A DNA stretch of 64,000 nt from Powellomyces hirtus (Eukaryota > Chytridiomycota > Chytridiomycetes > Spizellomycetales > Powellomycetaceae), in contig JAHLKG010000009.1 in NCBI GenBank assembly GCA_025526995.1, forward strand, positions 806,001 to 870,000. The letters are read 5' to 3'. The notes under the pieces were generated by a model. It searched no databases. It saw only the letters and a list, made by a program, of their open reading frames with translations, and had not been told where the DNA came from. A program made the position numbers and the translations under genes. Shown piece by piece: positions 1-13,052 of this stretch (its first letter is position 1; each line of letters begins with the position of its first letter).

Positions 1-469
1 TTTCCCCAAAAAATTGATCTTTCTCGGTGATGGTGACAAATGCACAAGGGATTCGAGTCACGCCAGGTTACTCAGCACTTTTGTCAAGCACCATTACTAC
101 TACTGTACTATTACCCCACCTGCGTGCTTCGTTGTCACTGTCGATTCCGTTTAGGAGATCAAGCGCATACTATTGTCTACAACATCTCCTCTCAACAGAA
201 CAACGATGAAGACCATGCAAAAAGCTTCAGATACGCATTGCTGACACTTGAAGCAAAATGCGGGGACAGCGCTAAGTAACTGCTCCCTTCTGAACTGCTC
301 CCTGTTGAAGTGCCCCACAGAAGCAAAAAAGCTTACGGCATGATCGAGACGCGTAATGGACGTGAAGAGAATCGAAAACGACGAGGACAGCGTATCTTGC
401 AGTCAAAAGTGCCAAAATTGAGTTCCAGAATCCCTTCAGTCAGTCGAAGCAAATAAAGAATATTTTGAG
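1..469. other. No gene recognised; upstream region of CFAP298
   Basis: Only short overlapping frames with no recognisable family, no splice-linked exon series and no repeat were seen. It probably holds the CFAP298 promoter and possibly the end of a gene lying outside the window. Confidence 0.4.
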
Positions 470-1684
470 ATGGTTCTGATCACTTTGAAAAAAGCTGAAG
501 AGTCTTTGTTCCTATTCGAAGCCCCTGCCACAACGCCGTTGAGCGAACTTGTGCCGCAACTTGCAAATCTCCAAAATTCTCGGTTGCGGTTGAAACGACT
601 GATTAATGGTACAGTCAAGCGAATGTGCTTCATGGGTCATCTTTGGTTGCTGAAGAGGTTTTTTCGTACTGTGTTGTAAAAGGTGTGGAAGATCTCATTG
701 AGTATGGCCCTAGCAAGCCAGAAAATGAGCAAGGCTACGACGAAGATCAGTTAGAAGCCCTATCCAAAGACAAAGCTACTGTTGTCAAGAAAGAAGTGAT
801 GAAGGATGGCGTATCCATTCTCCTCAACCCCGACCCGACCGGTCGAAGAACTGGTGAAGGTGGGCAGTGAAGCTTGAAAAGCAAACTCTTGTCGCGGACA
901 GACCATTTACATGACCTTGAATTTACAGCGCCAAACGAACAAATGGCCGATGTTCTTCGCAAAACACTTACCAACGCCAAAGCATGCTTGTCAAGCGTAC
1001 GTTTCCTAGTGCTATTCCACTGAGCTACAACCTCTCTAAAATTAGATTGCCTACAGGACCTCGTGAAGTCAGGCAAATGTCTGGATGCAGCGCTCATCGA
1101 TGAAGCGCTGTCCAACATCCGCGGCGCAATTGCTATTGTGTGGCCGATGGGTCTACCCGAGTGGGAGCCTGTCAGAGACATCTTGGAAAATAACGAAGAT
1201 CTTACTGGCACCGCAGTACGTTGTAACATGCAGTTAAAGACATGGCCGCACGACGATCTCATGCTCTTCATTTTACTCAGGCTTCAAAGGAAGTGTTCGA
1301 TCCGATGACCGCATCGATATGGTGGGCTGGCAAGGAGCTGCAGAGAGACAAGAAGGTGATGGACTATGTTGGGAAGAATGACAAAACGAAGATAATCGCA
1401 AAGATTCAAAAGGTACCTATAGGCACAATGGATCTCTTATCCTCTCTTGTACCCTCGCTGATCGTACTATGTTTTAGAAGGGACAAGGCGCACCACTGCG
1501 GGAGGCTCCATTGAACGAGCAGACACAGAAGGATATGATGGCTTTTTACTACCGGAAACAAGAAGAACACAAAAAGCTGGTGGAAAACGACGAAGACGAC
1601 TACATCAACTCATCATGGGCGAACACGAAGGGCTTGAAATCTGCCTTCACTGGAATAGGCGATGTCTCGTGGAAGGCACGCTAG
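470..1684 (+). CDS. CFAP298: Cilia- and flagella-associated protein 298 (C21orf59/Kurly family)
   Basis: Spliced gene. The ATG at 470 opens MVLITLKKAEESLFLFEAP, matching the family start, and the last exon ends with GDVSWKAR then TAG at 1682-1684. Pieces collinear with the animal protein follow in order: the N-terminal beta-rich region; INGVEDLIEYG across a junction from about 615 to 682; GRRTGE; APNEQMADVLRKTL; the core IAIVWPMGLPEWEPVRD; DLTGTA; WWAGKELQRDKKVMDYVG; KNDKTKIIAKIQK; and the conserved end with YYRKQEEHKKL and EDYINSSWA. Several introns of roughly 60-70 bp separate them. In animals and algae the protein is needed for cytoplasmic assembly of axonemal dynein arms and for cilium motility. 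In a fungus it implies motile flagellated zoospores. Exon boundaries are by eye; family identity is secure. Confidence 0.9.
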
Positions 1685-1864
1685 TTGTGATAGTGTTTTT
1701 GTGTTTTGTACAGATAACTATTCAATGTCACTGCAAGGAATATATATTCAAGAGGAGAGGCTATGTACGGATGACTACGGCCGGGTGAAACTTCTAGGAT
1801 ACAGGACTTTGGCACGGTAATATGAACAAACTATAGTATCAGATATATGGTATGGGCAGTCGCG

Positions 1865-2910
1865 TCATGAGGCTTCAGCGCTCAGAGCGGGACCGGAGGT
1901 GCTCAAATCCTCAAAGTACCGCACTTTCAATCGAATGGGCGGACAAAGCATCAACGCCGTAGTGGGATCCGTGCGCAGCACCTTCATTGATTCCAGGGAC
2001 CCGACTGAGGGTCTGTGATTTAGATTGGTATAAATGCGAGAAGTCGTAAGCTTCTTGTCCAGCTCGACCTGCGTCGCGAGTAGGGTGGGATTGAAGGAGC
2101 AATATTTCATAACCATGTGCTCTACAATTATGGAAGCCAGAGTCAGCATCTAATAAATTTTCAGAGCCATGTCATAACTTACTTTTGGCAAGACCTTTCT
2201 CCCAAAGATCCTCGACGGTAATGCGAGTTCTCAGCGATTGCTTCAGCTTGTCTTCTTTGATAGCTTTGGTGAGTCTGAGAGCTTTCGGTACCAACTTAGG
2301 TGAGCAGCAGAGCACACCCGAGGTATCCTCTGTGTCGCTTCGGCTCTTTGCAGTTGGAACATGTACAGCTATTGGGGGAATAACGTTTCTCGCAGCCAGA
2401 TCATCAAGGGACGGGCGGGCATTCAAGGCCTTCTGCAGCGAAGTGTATATAAAGAACTTGCGGATGTTCTCCTGTGCAGTCCAATGAGCCACTCTAGCAG
2501 GTCCGTTGATGTACGCAACCGTAATGTCCCGGAAGGGCGTAGTTCGAAGGATATTCCACGCCACAAGGTCTTTGCGGGAAGGACGTTGCGGAACAGCGAA
2601 AAGGCGGGATGCTATGCGAAAGCGGTTTCGGGAGGTCAGATAGTTGGTCCACAGGATTCGGTCCGATGCTAGCCTGCGTAGAAGGCGGTTGGTTTTGGCA
2701 AGAGTTTGAAGGTCCGTGTCTTCCACAAACTATGTAACGCAGACCAGTTAGAATACCTTCATATACTTCGAATGCATGGCAACTTACCGTTAACGTATAA
2801 GACCACAGTTCTTCAGGTAACTCGACCGGTGCAGAAAGCGAGTCCTCGTCCTGGTTATCTTCGTCCTGCTGGATCAGGCTCTCCATAGACGGTGATCGAA
2901 TCCGCTTCAT
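1865..2910 (-). CDS. F-box domain protein
   Basis: Three exons on the minus strand: 2788-2910, 2183-2729 and 1865-2121, with GTAAG donors and frame kept at both introns (58 and 61 bp). The ATG at 2910 begins MKRIRSPSMESL. Exon 1 ends with an F-box-like stretch (VELPEELWSYTLT) and exon 2 continues it with DTDLQTLAKTNRLLRRLASDR and a leucine/arginine-rich helix, the usual F-box layout of LPxEL followed by L..L....R...R. The rest (about 220 residues) has no recognised repeat such as WD40, LRR or Kelch. F-box proteins usually recruit substrates to SCF ubiquitin ligases through Skp1; the substrate here is unknown. It lies between CFAP298 (tail to tail, 180 bp) and CYFIP (head to head, 401 bp). Confidence 0.6.
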
Positions 2911-3311
2911 TTTCTCCTTCCAACGTTGCAGCAAAGAAACTTGTGTCGGGCAAGAGCAGAGGTGGGAAAATAAAGTCTCCCAGTCGTGAGTGCAGGTATG
3001 TCACTATGTGTGGTATGCAGAATAACGAAGCCTGTCAACTTGGGATTTTCGGCAAGGTCAGGAAAACCCCTCTCGGTTGGGAAAAGGACAGTGAGTCAGA
3101 TCAGCTGTGCGCCTGACGAACGCGTCCCTCCCAATCTGACACACTGCTGCGACACGCAAGCAGCCCCGTGCTTCACGTGATCTGACAACGTAAGCGAGGC
3201 GCGCGCGGTTGCTGGTTGAGCAAGCCTCATTGATCGCGATGCTGCGACGGCAGTTAGATTTTACAGTTCCAACCTTTAGTAACAATCATCTGTTACAAAA
3301 TCAAGCGACTT
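2911..3311. promoter_or_regulatory. Shared upstream region of the F-box and CYFIP genes
   Basis: A 401-bp gap between two divergent start codons, so it should contain both promoters. No TATA element or known operator stands out. Confidence 0.4.
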
Positions 3312-6300
3312 ATGACAATGAATCAGGCCGCACCAGAGCCCGATTCCTATCTCGCCCGTTTAAGCAGCGTAGCATGCGCTCTCGATGCACCTCTGATATC
3401 AGACTCACAAGTGGCTGTCGCCGTCCGCGGCTATATACATAATGTGAACTTGTCAGATGCAAGTCTATACCTATCCGAGAAATCTGCGGATAAAACCCTA
3501 GAGTTGACAGTGGGATTCGCTGTGCAGGAGGCTGTCTATATTGCCAAAATGGTAGCTTTCCAGCCCAACATTCTCCCACCCCCTTGTCCAATCTCTGATA
3601 TTTTTCTCCAAATTAGAACTCTTTGCTGGAAGAGGGACAAAAGCTTCTGTCAAGCTTGTATTCATATAGAAGCTGTAGTCGTGCGATACCACAGGTAGGC
3701 TATCTTTCTCGCGCATTCGGTAATGGGGGCGGATCTAAACTGTTGTGCGGCAGGTTCAAAGCAACGACCAGAGCAATCGTCTTGAGATGTATGGAACCAC
3801 TTTCGACGTCCTAAAGCCAGAAGTGGAAAAGATGAAAAAGTTCATGATCTTCCGGGATGCCGCTACCACTGGGGTGACAGATGTGTTTGCCGGCATGGTT
3901 CCAGAAATGAGGGACAAAGAGTTCTTCCCTAGCACTCCCTTCCTTGAGACGTGTGCCAAACTGCTGGACATGTTCGTCTCAATGGACGCGATGAAGAACA
4001 TCAAGGGTTCCATGAACAATGACTTCTCGATGTATCGAAGGTGGGAGAAGTCATCCATGCGTGAAATGATCGTAGATGGTACTGAGTAGCGTTGAATGCA
4101 CGTGCAGAGCGGTGCAAAGTTCAAGTCGAGAAATCAGCGAGGATGATACAATCATGCAGCACAAACTCTACTCTTTCCTGGCCAATCAGGATCAATACTC
4201 ATCAGAGTTAAAGGCTTCTCTGTCGAAGCTTCCTGCCACGGCAGAGGACATTATTGTCGATATGATTGAACTCTGCGCAGATCATATCGAAGGGGAAGGG
4301 TATCTGGCACCGAAGACGAGACATACATACTACAGGGTGAGCCATCCAGCTCAATGGCATATTGCGAATGCATCTGCTGATAAGTCTGGCCATCCCAGGC
4401 TATTGCGTTTGGTTTATTCCTGTTGGACAAAGATGCACCCGAGCATGACATCACCAAACGCAAGAAGTTCAAGCTGGAACGATTTGGAAAACTTTTCAAG
4501 GTAGCAAACCTCGGCCTCCATCTCGCACAGCCAACGCTGACATGCGCATTCTGTTGATCGCCAGGCATGCCCAGTGGTACCACTGTTTGCGGACCAATAT
4601 GTTTTCCTATCCACAATCTACGGGAAAGCCCCTCATCTAGGAGGCGTCAAATGGGAGGAGACTGAGGAGACGGCAAAGGCGCACCTCGCGCGAACATATA
4701 GTGTTGCTCACAATCTGGATGCAACCCGCGTGCAGTATACCGACTACGCAGCTTTGTTGAAAAGCACCATCAATCCTGTGAGTCTCCGAAATTGGATAGG
4801 ACTGTGCTTCTAGTATCCGCTATACTGATCCTCCATCATATTTAGCTGCGCTTAGTGGAGATGCCGACCGGTCAACTGTCGATACAGCAGAACTCGCAAA
4901 TCTACACGGTTGTTGCACAAGGGATAAATCTGCTTGTGACTCTCACAACAAGGGTGCTGGAGCAGGTAAGGCAAATTCAAAGGTCGCGCTAATGGTCATC
5001 TCATTCATGATTTTCCCCTCCCCGCGGTTAGAGTGCATGGAAATATGCAAATCCAGTAAATCCACAGCTCAATCCGACTATACCGGCAGAATCTCTTTCA
5101 TATGAGCTGGTAAAGGGCCCTCCTACTTCTATGCCCCTATATCGACGCTGATATATGGATGATGTCGCCAGGCAGTTCGGTTTAACTACACGGCGGAAGA
5201 AAAGAGGGCGTTGATAGAGGTACATACAAAAACTCAGCCATTATAGCGATGTGATCCTCAATATGCAATTTTCGTGATAGTACATAGCCATGATCAAGAA
5301 CCTATCCGCGATGTTGCTCACGTTAGACCGCACGATCCTGATCGCCATCAATCACCACATATTCCACGAGATCCAGAATTTCCTTCGAGACAAGGTCAGC
5401 GACTTCGCCTCTCATGCTCTCAAAAAGAAGCGGGGAGCTGGATTGTGAGTAGAATGACTGTAGCAATGAGACGACCACAGAGTCTGTGCCTGAATGTTTT
5501 ATCATGACAGCATCATGAAACATCTGCATGACGTCCTCTTCGATGGACCTCCACTGGATGATGATATTTCTACGAAAAGCAAGAAAGACGCTAAAAGCGC
5601 TGCTGCCGCTGTGGAACCTTCGGAATCTCTTAGATCAAATCCCATAACACCGTATCAGGTATGAATGGAGAACAGCCATATGATATAGTTGCCCATTTGA
5701 CCATCATCCCCCCTTGGTAGCTACAATTCCTCCGGACAGTGCTCAAGTTGTGCTTCACCGAGAAGGCGAAAGGCATGAAGGGAGGCCTGATGCGAGAGAA
5801 GGATTTCAAAGATTCCCAAGTCAATGAAGTGCAGCAGTTCATGACTGGAGTTAGTATGTATCCCCCGATGATGGACATCGAAGGTGAGCCAGCTCGTATC
5901 TGCGTTGCAAATGGGAGCAGTGTAGTGAAATCTTATAGGAACCGTTCGGGATCTGAACAACCTGTCGGATCTCTGGTTCAAGGAGTTCTACTTAGAACTG
6001 AGTAAAAAAGTTCAGGTGAGTCTGTCAGGGCGAGACTCAGGAGTGAAACTGAGACTCAATCTGCTCTGCCTCTAGTTCCCCATCAGCATGTCATTGCCGT
6101 GGATTCTGACGGAATACATCCTGGACAGCAATGACACTGAAATGATGCAGTATGTAACTGCAATGGCTGAGGTGTTGCGACCAGAACTTGATATTATATG
6201 CTGCTTAGATTTGTTTTCTACCCGTTCGAGTTGTACAATGACTCCGCTTCTCGAGCTCTATATCACTTAAAGAGCAAGTTCATGTACGACGAACTGGCGG

Positions 6301-8697
6301 CAGAGGTTTGTAGACACACTCTTTTCGTGGGTTCAGAGCATCTAAGCTCATCAGGAAGTTCTGTATTGTTACTAGGTCAGTCTCTGTTTCGACCAGCTCA
6401 TCTTCAAAACAAGTCAGAAGATGTTCATGCACTACAAGAAGGCTGCCGCTTGGTAAGGTTCAAAGGTTCATGTACCGCATGCTCTTCTAAGCCAAGCACT
6501 GACTGCTCTTTCTTGCCTAGTATGGTGCTGGCACCAGATTTGAAGAGCGAGGCATCCGTTGCTCACATGGAGCTCGCACTGGGTGCCTATGATACCATTC
6601 TGAAGCAACGGAATTATCAGGTAGGCTGGAGAGTCCTAGCATTGACGGCAATCGTCCTAAAGTTCTTCATAGCTTCTGGGACGATCTCTCAACATTCCGG
6701 AACTTGTTGGGCAAATGATGAACACTTATCTTCGAAAAAGCATTGATATTGCCATTCACCGATATGAGGCGAGCGATATCACCTATATCATGGTACAGTC
6801 ATGTTTGGTCTTTGTTCGATTGTGTGCAACAACATCTTAATGCACGAGTTTCTTAGGACCTGGATACGCTGCTCCGCACAGTGCAAATGACTCATCGATT
6901 GCTATCGGAGAGGATGACATTAGACCCGTTTGAGAACATGCTGGCAGAAGTGGATGAGTCGGTCTCGATATCTGCTACCAACGGCCGTATCATCTCCCAC
7001 ACCATTGCTGAACTCGTAACTGATGTGATCCCCAACTTCTGTTACAACAACGTGACCGGCCGGTAAGACTCGAAGCTTGAACGCATAAACCGAACTTGAG
7101 ACTTTGACCGTCCAATAACGATTCTTCGTGTGCAGATTTCTCCGAGGTCCCGTTCTGTTTGCTCCTGAGGCACCACGGCACAGTTTCCCGAAAGCTCCTC
7201 TGCTCTATCTTTATGGCTCAAAGGTAGAGCAACCTTGGAAGGAAGACCCCGTTGGGAAGTTGGGTGCGGGAACTAAATAGTCTTGCTGTTCAGGCACTTT
7301 CAGTAGCGTTCACGGCACAGAATGGCCTGTTCAAAAATTTCCTTGGACAGCAACACTTTCAAGTTTTGAAGCGGTGGGTTGGAAAGAACGGAATCCCCGC
7401 AATAGTTGCAGAGCTGGCGAAACATGTCGACACAAAGATAAAAGACACCATTGCCGCATACATTGGAGTCATCGCAAAAGGCACACCACAAACAATGAAG
7501 TTGCCGTTGTTTGAGTACGGAACGGCAGGTCAGTTGCCCTGATCGACCTGATTGGACCACATGTCAGATGAGTGCTCACAAATATCTAGGAACCTTCGAG
7601 TACTTTGCGGCACATTTGCGGCCATTGATCTCATACGCCGCGCTGAAGTCTGACGTGTTGCAAGCGTTCCGGGAAGTGGGCAATGCGGTATTGACTGTGA
7701 AGATCTTCGAAGACATCATGGTATGTTTGAAGTGCAAAACTAGCGCACTTGCTTGGTCGTAACATAAGATCAAATACAGGCCATGGATGACACTTTTATG
7801 GACGTCCAAACCATAAACATCATCACAAGACCGACAGATCTCAAAAGCACCAATTACAGCAAACTGCGAGACTTCGATGCAATGTTTGAGAGTGAACACT
7901 ATGCGACGGTAACGTGCCAAACCGGACTTATGGGAGAAAGGACACATTATCTCATCATGTACCCTTATCTCACAGCCATTCCATGAATGGGTCGATAACA
8001 ACGAGCGAGCATATGCCCCATCACCTCCAATCCCACTTCTGGGCTCATTCCTATCGCATCTGCGGGAGACATTGGACTCCGTAGCCGACGAATGGCAGGC
8101 GGAAGGCAACCTTGATAATCCGCGAGCGTTTTTCCGGATCTGGAGTGCTCTGCAGTTCACATTCTGCGTACCGAGTGTAGGGGATGGGAGACTGGTCCGG
8201 TAATTTTTTGATGCAATTCCGTGATTTCGCCTGAAATTGGTGGTGTCTTACTTCGTGCTTTTAGAGAGCTGTTTGGAGAAGGAATATCTTGGGCAGGGTA
8301 AAATCCCTCATAGCGTTGGCGGAAAACCAACAGGGTTGTAACCTTCATTTCTGTTTGCAGATGTACCTTCATTTATCTCCTCAACCAAACAGACGTCTAC
8401 ACAGCCTTCGACCTAAACAACCACGTTCTATCAGTGCAACGTGCCGACAAAAAAGCGGCTCATCTAGTGTTTGGCTTCGGCCAGTATGGCGGCAGCAGTG
8501 TAGCGAGCCCCACCGGAAGCGACAAATCCGCAGTTCTCACAACGGAAGGCAGCTTGTCACCAATAGCAGCCACCATCGCAGTACAGGCCGCAGGGCTCCG
8601 ACCAGACATTGCCCAGTTTTTGGAAAGCGCGGCATTTTACCAAAATGTCAACGAGGAAGTGTTTGCCTCTCTCAGTGGAATGGAAGCGGTGGCATAG
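3312..8697 (+). CDS. CYFIP: CYFIP/Sra1/PIR121 subunit of the WAVE (SCAR) complex
   Basis: A long gene of many short exons. The ATG at 3312 starts MTMNQAAPEPDSYLARLSS, and the last exon ends EVFASLSGMEAVA then stop at 8697. Diagnostic blocks in order: YSYRSCSRAIPQ (about 3623-3694); NRLEMYGTTFDVLKPEVEKM with KKFMIFRDA (3770-3860); KLLDMFVSMDAMKNIKGSM; DQYVFLSTIYGK; QNSQIYTVVAQGINLLVTLT; IMKNLSAMLLTLDRTILIA-like text near 5290; the central membrane-contact region; and a C-terminal region with APEAPRHSFPKAPLLYLYGS (7150-7220). Identity and order match animal CYFIP1/2 (about 1,250 aa). CYFIP is the Rac1-binding scaffold that holds WAVE inactive until Rac triggers Arp2/3 actin branching. WAVE subunits are retained in some chytrids but absent from Dikarya, so this supports a crawling or actin-rich zoospore. 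Exact exon ends were not all resolved. It is convergent with RSPH9, 93 bp apart. Confidence 0.88.
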
Positions 8698-8790
8698 TTT
8701 GCCCGATCATTTCACAAAGTCATTCGTTGTTTTCTTACATAAACAGTTTTGCATATCGTGGTATCATTCCATCTCCTCAAAGTTTACTCT

Positions 8791-9855
8791 TTACAGCATG
8801 AATCCGGTGTTTAGATTTCTCTGACCACTTCCATAGTACATCGAGCCCCATTTTGGTGGTGACGCCGTGTGGAAAAATGTGTAGCCAGGCCATAGGAGAC
8901 TTCGAAGAATGGCTACAGATCCTGTGCGCTCCGTTTGGCATGACCATACACCTGGCATCATTTAATGCGTAAGACGACACATTCCGTGTACTTCCACAGT
9001 GACACAAACACTTACCCTTTGGAATGTCTGTGGCAATGCTTTCAAACACGTCAATAGACTCATCAAACGCGTTCGCTCGCTCCAACAATGTCTTTTTGTT
9101 GATGTTGAAGCCTTCGCGGAAATGCAGATAGTTTGTCAGTTGTCCAAGCTCTGATGTTGGGATTCCGGAGAATGCGGCATTTTTTCGTAATTTGTGCAGC
9201 GCATCGCGGTAGTATGCCCCTCGCGGAACAATCTCCGTTTCATAGTTGATGAGCGCGACAGTTCCGGCCAGTCGCTTTTCCTCGTTGATCACGGTCTCCT
9301 ATTTGGGCTTCTGTATGAGGATCAAGAGCGTGATGATGAAATTCATGTCGAGCATCCATACTTCGCCCTCTTCCCCAGATTCCGCCGCTGTCATCAAAAA
9401 AGAATTGTCGGTGATCAGTAGTTCGGGCAGGGAAATTCGAGATGCACTTTACCAATTGTGTACTCAAACGCAGGGTCTCCAGAAAAACGGACGTGAATTT
9501 GAGTCATCTTGTCCATGTCGGTAGCAAGAACTTCCGGAAGCTGCAGCCAGTTCACAAGGTCGATGCTGAATAGAAACCGGGGTAAACCTTCAGTTATCCC
9601 AAACCCCAATCCTAACAAGCCAGTCAGCTGCTACCTATAATAAAACTTCCTCGCAAACGCATCATTTCCGATAGCTTGAGCTACAAGGTAGTCACGCTGC
9701 ACCCCAAGAATTTTGCCCCAGAGCCATATGTTGTCGAGCTTTTCCTGATCCTTTTTGACTTGCAGAGATGATCCCAAGGCCGCTCTTTCTTCAATGTTGA
9801 GTGTAAATCCGGCAAGAGAAAAATAGGGCGCATCATCTAAGCACAAAAAGGACAT
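8791..9855 (-). CDS. RSPH9: Radial spoke head protein 9 homologue
   Basis: Spliced minus-strand gene. The ATG at 9855 gives MSFLCLDDAPYFSLAG; the TAA is at 8791-8793. Exon 1 holds NIWLWGKILGVQRDYLVAQ, the RSPH9 hallmark (human VLFWGRILGLVADYYIAQ). Later exons hold FSGDPAFEYT, ALINYETEIVPRGAYYRD, LTNYLHFREGFNINKKTLLE and SIATDIPKG. The last exon starts after the acceptor near 8965 and encodes VAILRSLLWPGYTFFH and YYGSGQRNLNTGFML, matching the family C-terminus. RSPH9 sits in the radial-spoke head that links the central pair to the dynein arms of a 9+2 axoneme. With CFAP298 this supports a motile flagellum. The upstream neighbour (eIF2B delta) is on the same strand, 291 bp away. Confidence 0.88.
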
Positions 9856-10146
9856 GTTGGCAGCTCTGGTCTGATTTGATTTGATGTGGTTGAGAGGCTT
9901 TTCGAACTCTGAACACAGAAGCTGTTAGGTAATCGCCTTTCGTTCGCGTCGTGCTCCCTGCGCCACATGAGCACGCCAGCCCGCTTTCGTGCTGTGCTAT
10001 CTAGGACCGTGACAACACAGCCAGTAAGTAATTTAAGAGCATCCATGATGTTCTGCTTGATAACATTTCTATTAATGCATCCTAGGAAAAAGCCGATAGC
10101 AAGTGAAAAAGTGATGGTCTATGGTATGCGCGCCTGCACGGACTGA

Positions 10147-12426
10147 CTACAAGTCGACCCCTGTTTTCTCTGCTGAAAATCTCGCCAGGCTTAGCGCGCA
10201 GGTACTTGGAACAATGCCATGTTCGCAAATGAGCACGGTTATGAAGTGTGCGGGGGTAACGTCATAGTGAAGATTCAAGAGCTTGAGTGGGTCAAGAGAC
10301 CGCCATGGAGCCAAGCGTCCAGCGCTTTGCGATTTTGATGAGACAATGGATGAGTGCAGCGGGTACTCTGATGGGCTCCGGTTTGAGATGTCGACAAGCT
10401 CGTCCGGATTGCCTAACCCATGAGTTAGTGTGGATCCATGACGAAAGACGTCTAATATGAGATCACATACCTATTTCGTTCCATGTAAACGAATCAAGGC
10501 GTGTTTCATCCAAAAATTTGTAGCTCTCGCACACGGCGATAACGGGCACTTGGCGCTCCTTGGCAGCATTACACACTACCGCTGTGCCAACGCGCGATAA
10601 AACAGCGCCGTTTCCGAGGACCGAACTGACGCCAATTATGACTTTGGATACCTAAAACAACTATGAGCTAACAGGTTCCACAAGCTGTAGGCTGATGCGC
10701 CTCCCACCTCTTTCATCAGCAACGGCACAGCTGAGCAGACAATGTAGCCGCACTTGATTCCGGCAGCTACTAAGGATTTCAACATTTCCTTCCCTACAGG
10801 GTACGTAGCTATGTTAGCGGGGAAATAACGTGACATTGCATCAAGCGGACCCTCATACCTTCAAGCTTCGGCCTTCCGTCAGCTACGATTACTTTAAACC
10901 GCAGACCTTGCTCGTGCGCATATAATAGTACCCTCAGCACGGTCGATGACCTGAAGGGAGGCGAGATCAGTTTCTTTTCTACCTCCATATCTCTTTCATT
11001 ATTTACCTCCCAAAAGTGAGAATGACATCGTCATTCTGAATTTTGTTATGCAACAGAGCATTTTCAGCGATAAGAATACTGGAGCTGATTATGCGTTGGT
11101 CCTTGAATTCTGTGATGAAGCCAAGTAACCTCTCTTTGGCCTATGCACGCAAATCAGCATTTCTGGAATTTTCTTTCTAACTTCTCCGCAGACAAATACT
11201 TACGCTTTCATCCGACGTTTCCACAGGTATAACCGAAATCTCCTTCTTCAGCTCTCTGATCGCGGTCTTCATACTAGCTGCCAGTACTCGGGTGTTGCTG
11301 AGGAGATCCACCTGCTTGCTGATAACCGAAGGCAGATGACGGGGAAGAGATGTTCCAGCTGGTGTCACGTAGTCATTGATAACCTAAACACGGTTGTCAG
11401 AGTCTTCCTTCGTTTACAAATACGATGTTCGCAATAAATCTCTACGCACCGTCTTGAAGGCTTCCAACATGGCTACGCATCGCGCGTTCCCGCCAGCTAT
11501 GCTGAAATTCTGGTATTTGAGTCCGAGAGACAAGACAATCGGGTGAATATTCTCCTGCTTCTTCAATCGCGCTTGTATGTTGTCGTGTTTCTCATATTGC
11601 GGTAGATGCGAGAATAATCCAACTGGCTTTTGTGCCAGCTGTCTGTCCACCGACTGCTGCTTTTGGGCCTTGAGGCGTTTGCGAGGATCATCCAAGCGAA
11701 GGGAGGTTGCAACTCTTAGGACGTTTGCGTTTGGCGAAGCCTGCTTCATATCTGGAGCGCTTGCTTGCGCGTGATGAGCAGTGAATCCAGCAGCGGCAAC
11801 AGACCCGGGCTGCTTTGACTCCAATCTCTTTGCCTTCTCCGCACGTTGTCGCTCCTTCATAGCATTTTAGCATGACGGTAAGACACACAAACAGGGGATT
11901 CATCGAGACAGCATTTCACAAACCTGCATCTCTCGCCGCTCTGCCTTCGTCATTTGCTTTTGCGACTTTCTTTCCGGCTTGTCCGTGGCTGGGCGTTGGC
12001 CCGTCAATTGGGCTGACAACGCAGCATCATTCGACGCATTTGTTCCACTGTTGAAAATACATCAATATGGTGCTTTTGTTTCCTTCTACATTCGCACTAA
12101 CGTTGCAAATCGGACACCGTTGGCAGCTGTCTTCCCAGATGTTGCTTGAACCGGCTGGCAGAATTGTAAAAATGATTTAGCAAAGATGTTTGCAGGACTC
12201 TACGAGAGGTTGGTGAACCCGTGATATCACAACAGTTGCAGGTCATCGAGTCTCAATGTCGTCCTCCAATGTCTCGCCCCGTTCTGGTAATCGCTGCCCA
12301 TTCAAGACAATGCAATGATCATTTGATACGAACCTTGACCTGAGACGGAATCTCGAACCCTTTCGTGACTGACCGCGGGGGATCCTCGCTGTTGCGTATG
12401 ACGTTGTCGTTCTCTTTCGGTGCCAT
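10147..12426 (-). CDS. EIF2B4: Translation initiation factor eIF2B subunit delta
   Basis: Spliced minus-strand gene. The ATG at 12426 starts MAPKENDNVIRN; exon 1 ends at 12340 and joins PVQATSGKTAANG (12160-12110). It continues through MTKAERREMQ (about 11924), KERQRAEKAKRLESKQ and GLFSHLPQYEK, then the Rossmann-like eIF2B alpha/beta/delta domain: NFSIAGGNARCVAMLEAF, DYVTPAGTSLPRHLPSVIS, RIISSSILIAENALL, DVILTFG, FKVIVADGRPKLEG, CGYIVCSAVPLLM, KVIIGVSSVLGNGAVLSRVG and VPVIAVCESYKFLDETRLD. It ends CEHGIVPSTCALSLARF and TAG at 10147-10149. The lysine/arginine-rich N-terminus is typical of delta rather than alpha or beta. The subunit belongs to the regulatory subcomplex of the eIF2 GDP/GTP exchange factor. 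Confidence 0.9.
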
Positions 12427-13052
12427 TTTGACGCTAAGCTTCTGGTGGAATTGCAGCAGGTTCTTTGTAAGAACACACGATGAAGTGCGAGGATTTCGAG
12501 AAGGCTGTGGCACAGTGACCGTGGGCTGCCGCGATGACTCACAAGAAACCGAAAGCGCGTCACATCCATTGACAGCATCCTCGTAAAGAATACTGTCAAT
12601 ACTGTAGCGCTGCTATGAAAAATCACACCTCGCAGAACTACTGAATGGTGCACAATTCTTTCTTGCCAGGAACATCAGTCGTGGCCTGGCAGGCCCTGTG
12701 TATCGTATTTGGCGCCGTTTCTCATATGTTCCTCTGTTTCTCATATGTTCCTCTGTTTCATCGTCGTTTCACCATATGCGCAATCAATCCATGGCCAGCC
12801 GAGATACCCTGAATCGATCGTGGCATTTTCACAGCAGGGAAAGGCTTCTCCGCATTTGTATAGATCAAGTTATATTTTTCAACATGAAGTCATGATATGG
12901 CGCTGCTACATCGCATGGGATGTGACCCAGATCAAGGCTAGGGTGCTGCGCGTTGCCAACAAGTGGCAAAGTCATGGAAGTCAACTCGAGAGTTCGGACA
13001 GTGTCATTTAACCCACCTCAACAAGTCCCTGATCGCTCAAACACTCAGCGCC
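12427..13052. promoter_or_regulatory. Divergent promoter region of eIF2B delta and SSRP1
   Basis: A 626-bp gap between two divergent housekeeping genes, with no coding exon recognised. It contains a perfect tandem duplication of a 20-bp unit, listed separately. Confidence 0.45.
12720..12759. repeat. Perfect 2 x 20-bp tandem duplication
   Basis: The unit TCTCATATGTTCCTCTGTTT occurs twice head to tail in the divergent promoter. Each copy contains the palindrome CATATG (an E-box type hexamer). Function is unknown. Confidence 0.85.

Noticed and set aside
9856..10046. Minus-strand frame MDALKLLTGCVV as an LSm-like gene or first exon of RSPH9
   Set aside because: RSPH9 has a good ATG at 9855 and the frame lacks the Sm motifs; treated as 5' leader.
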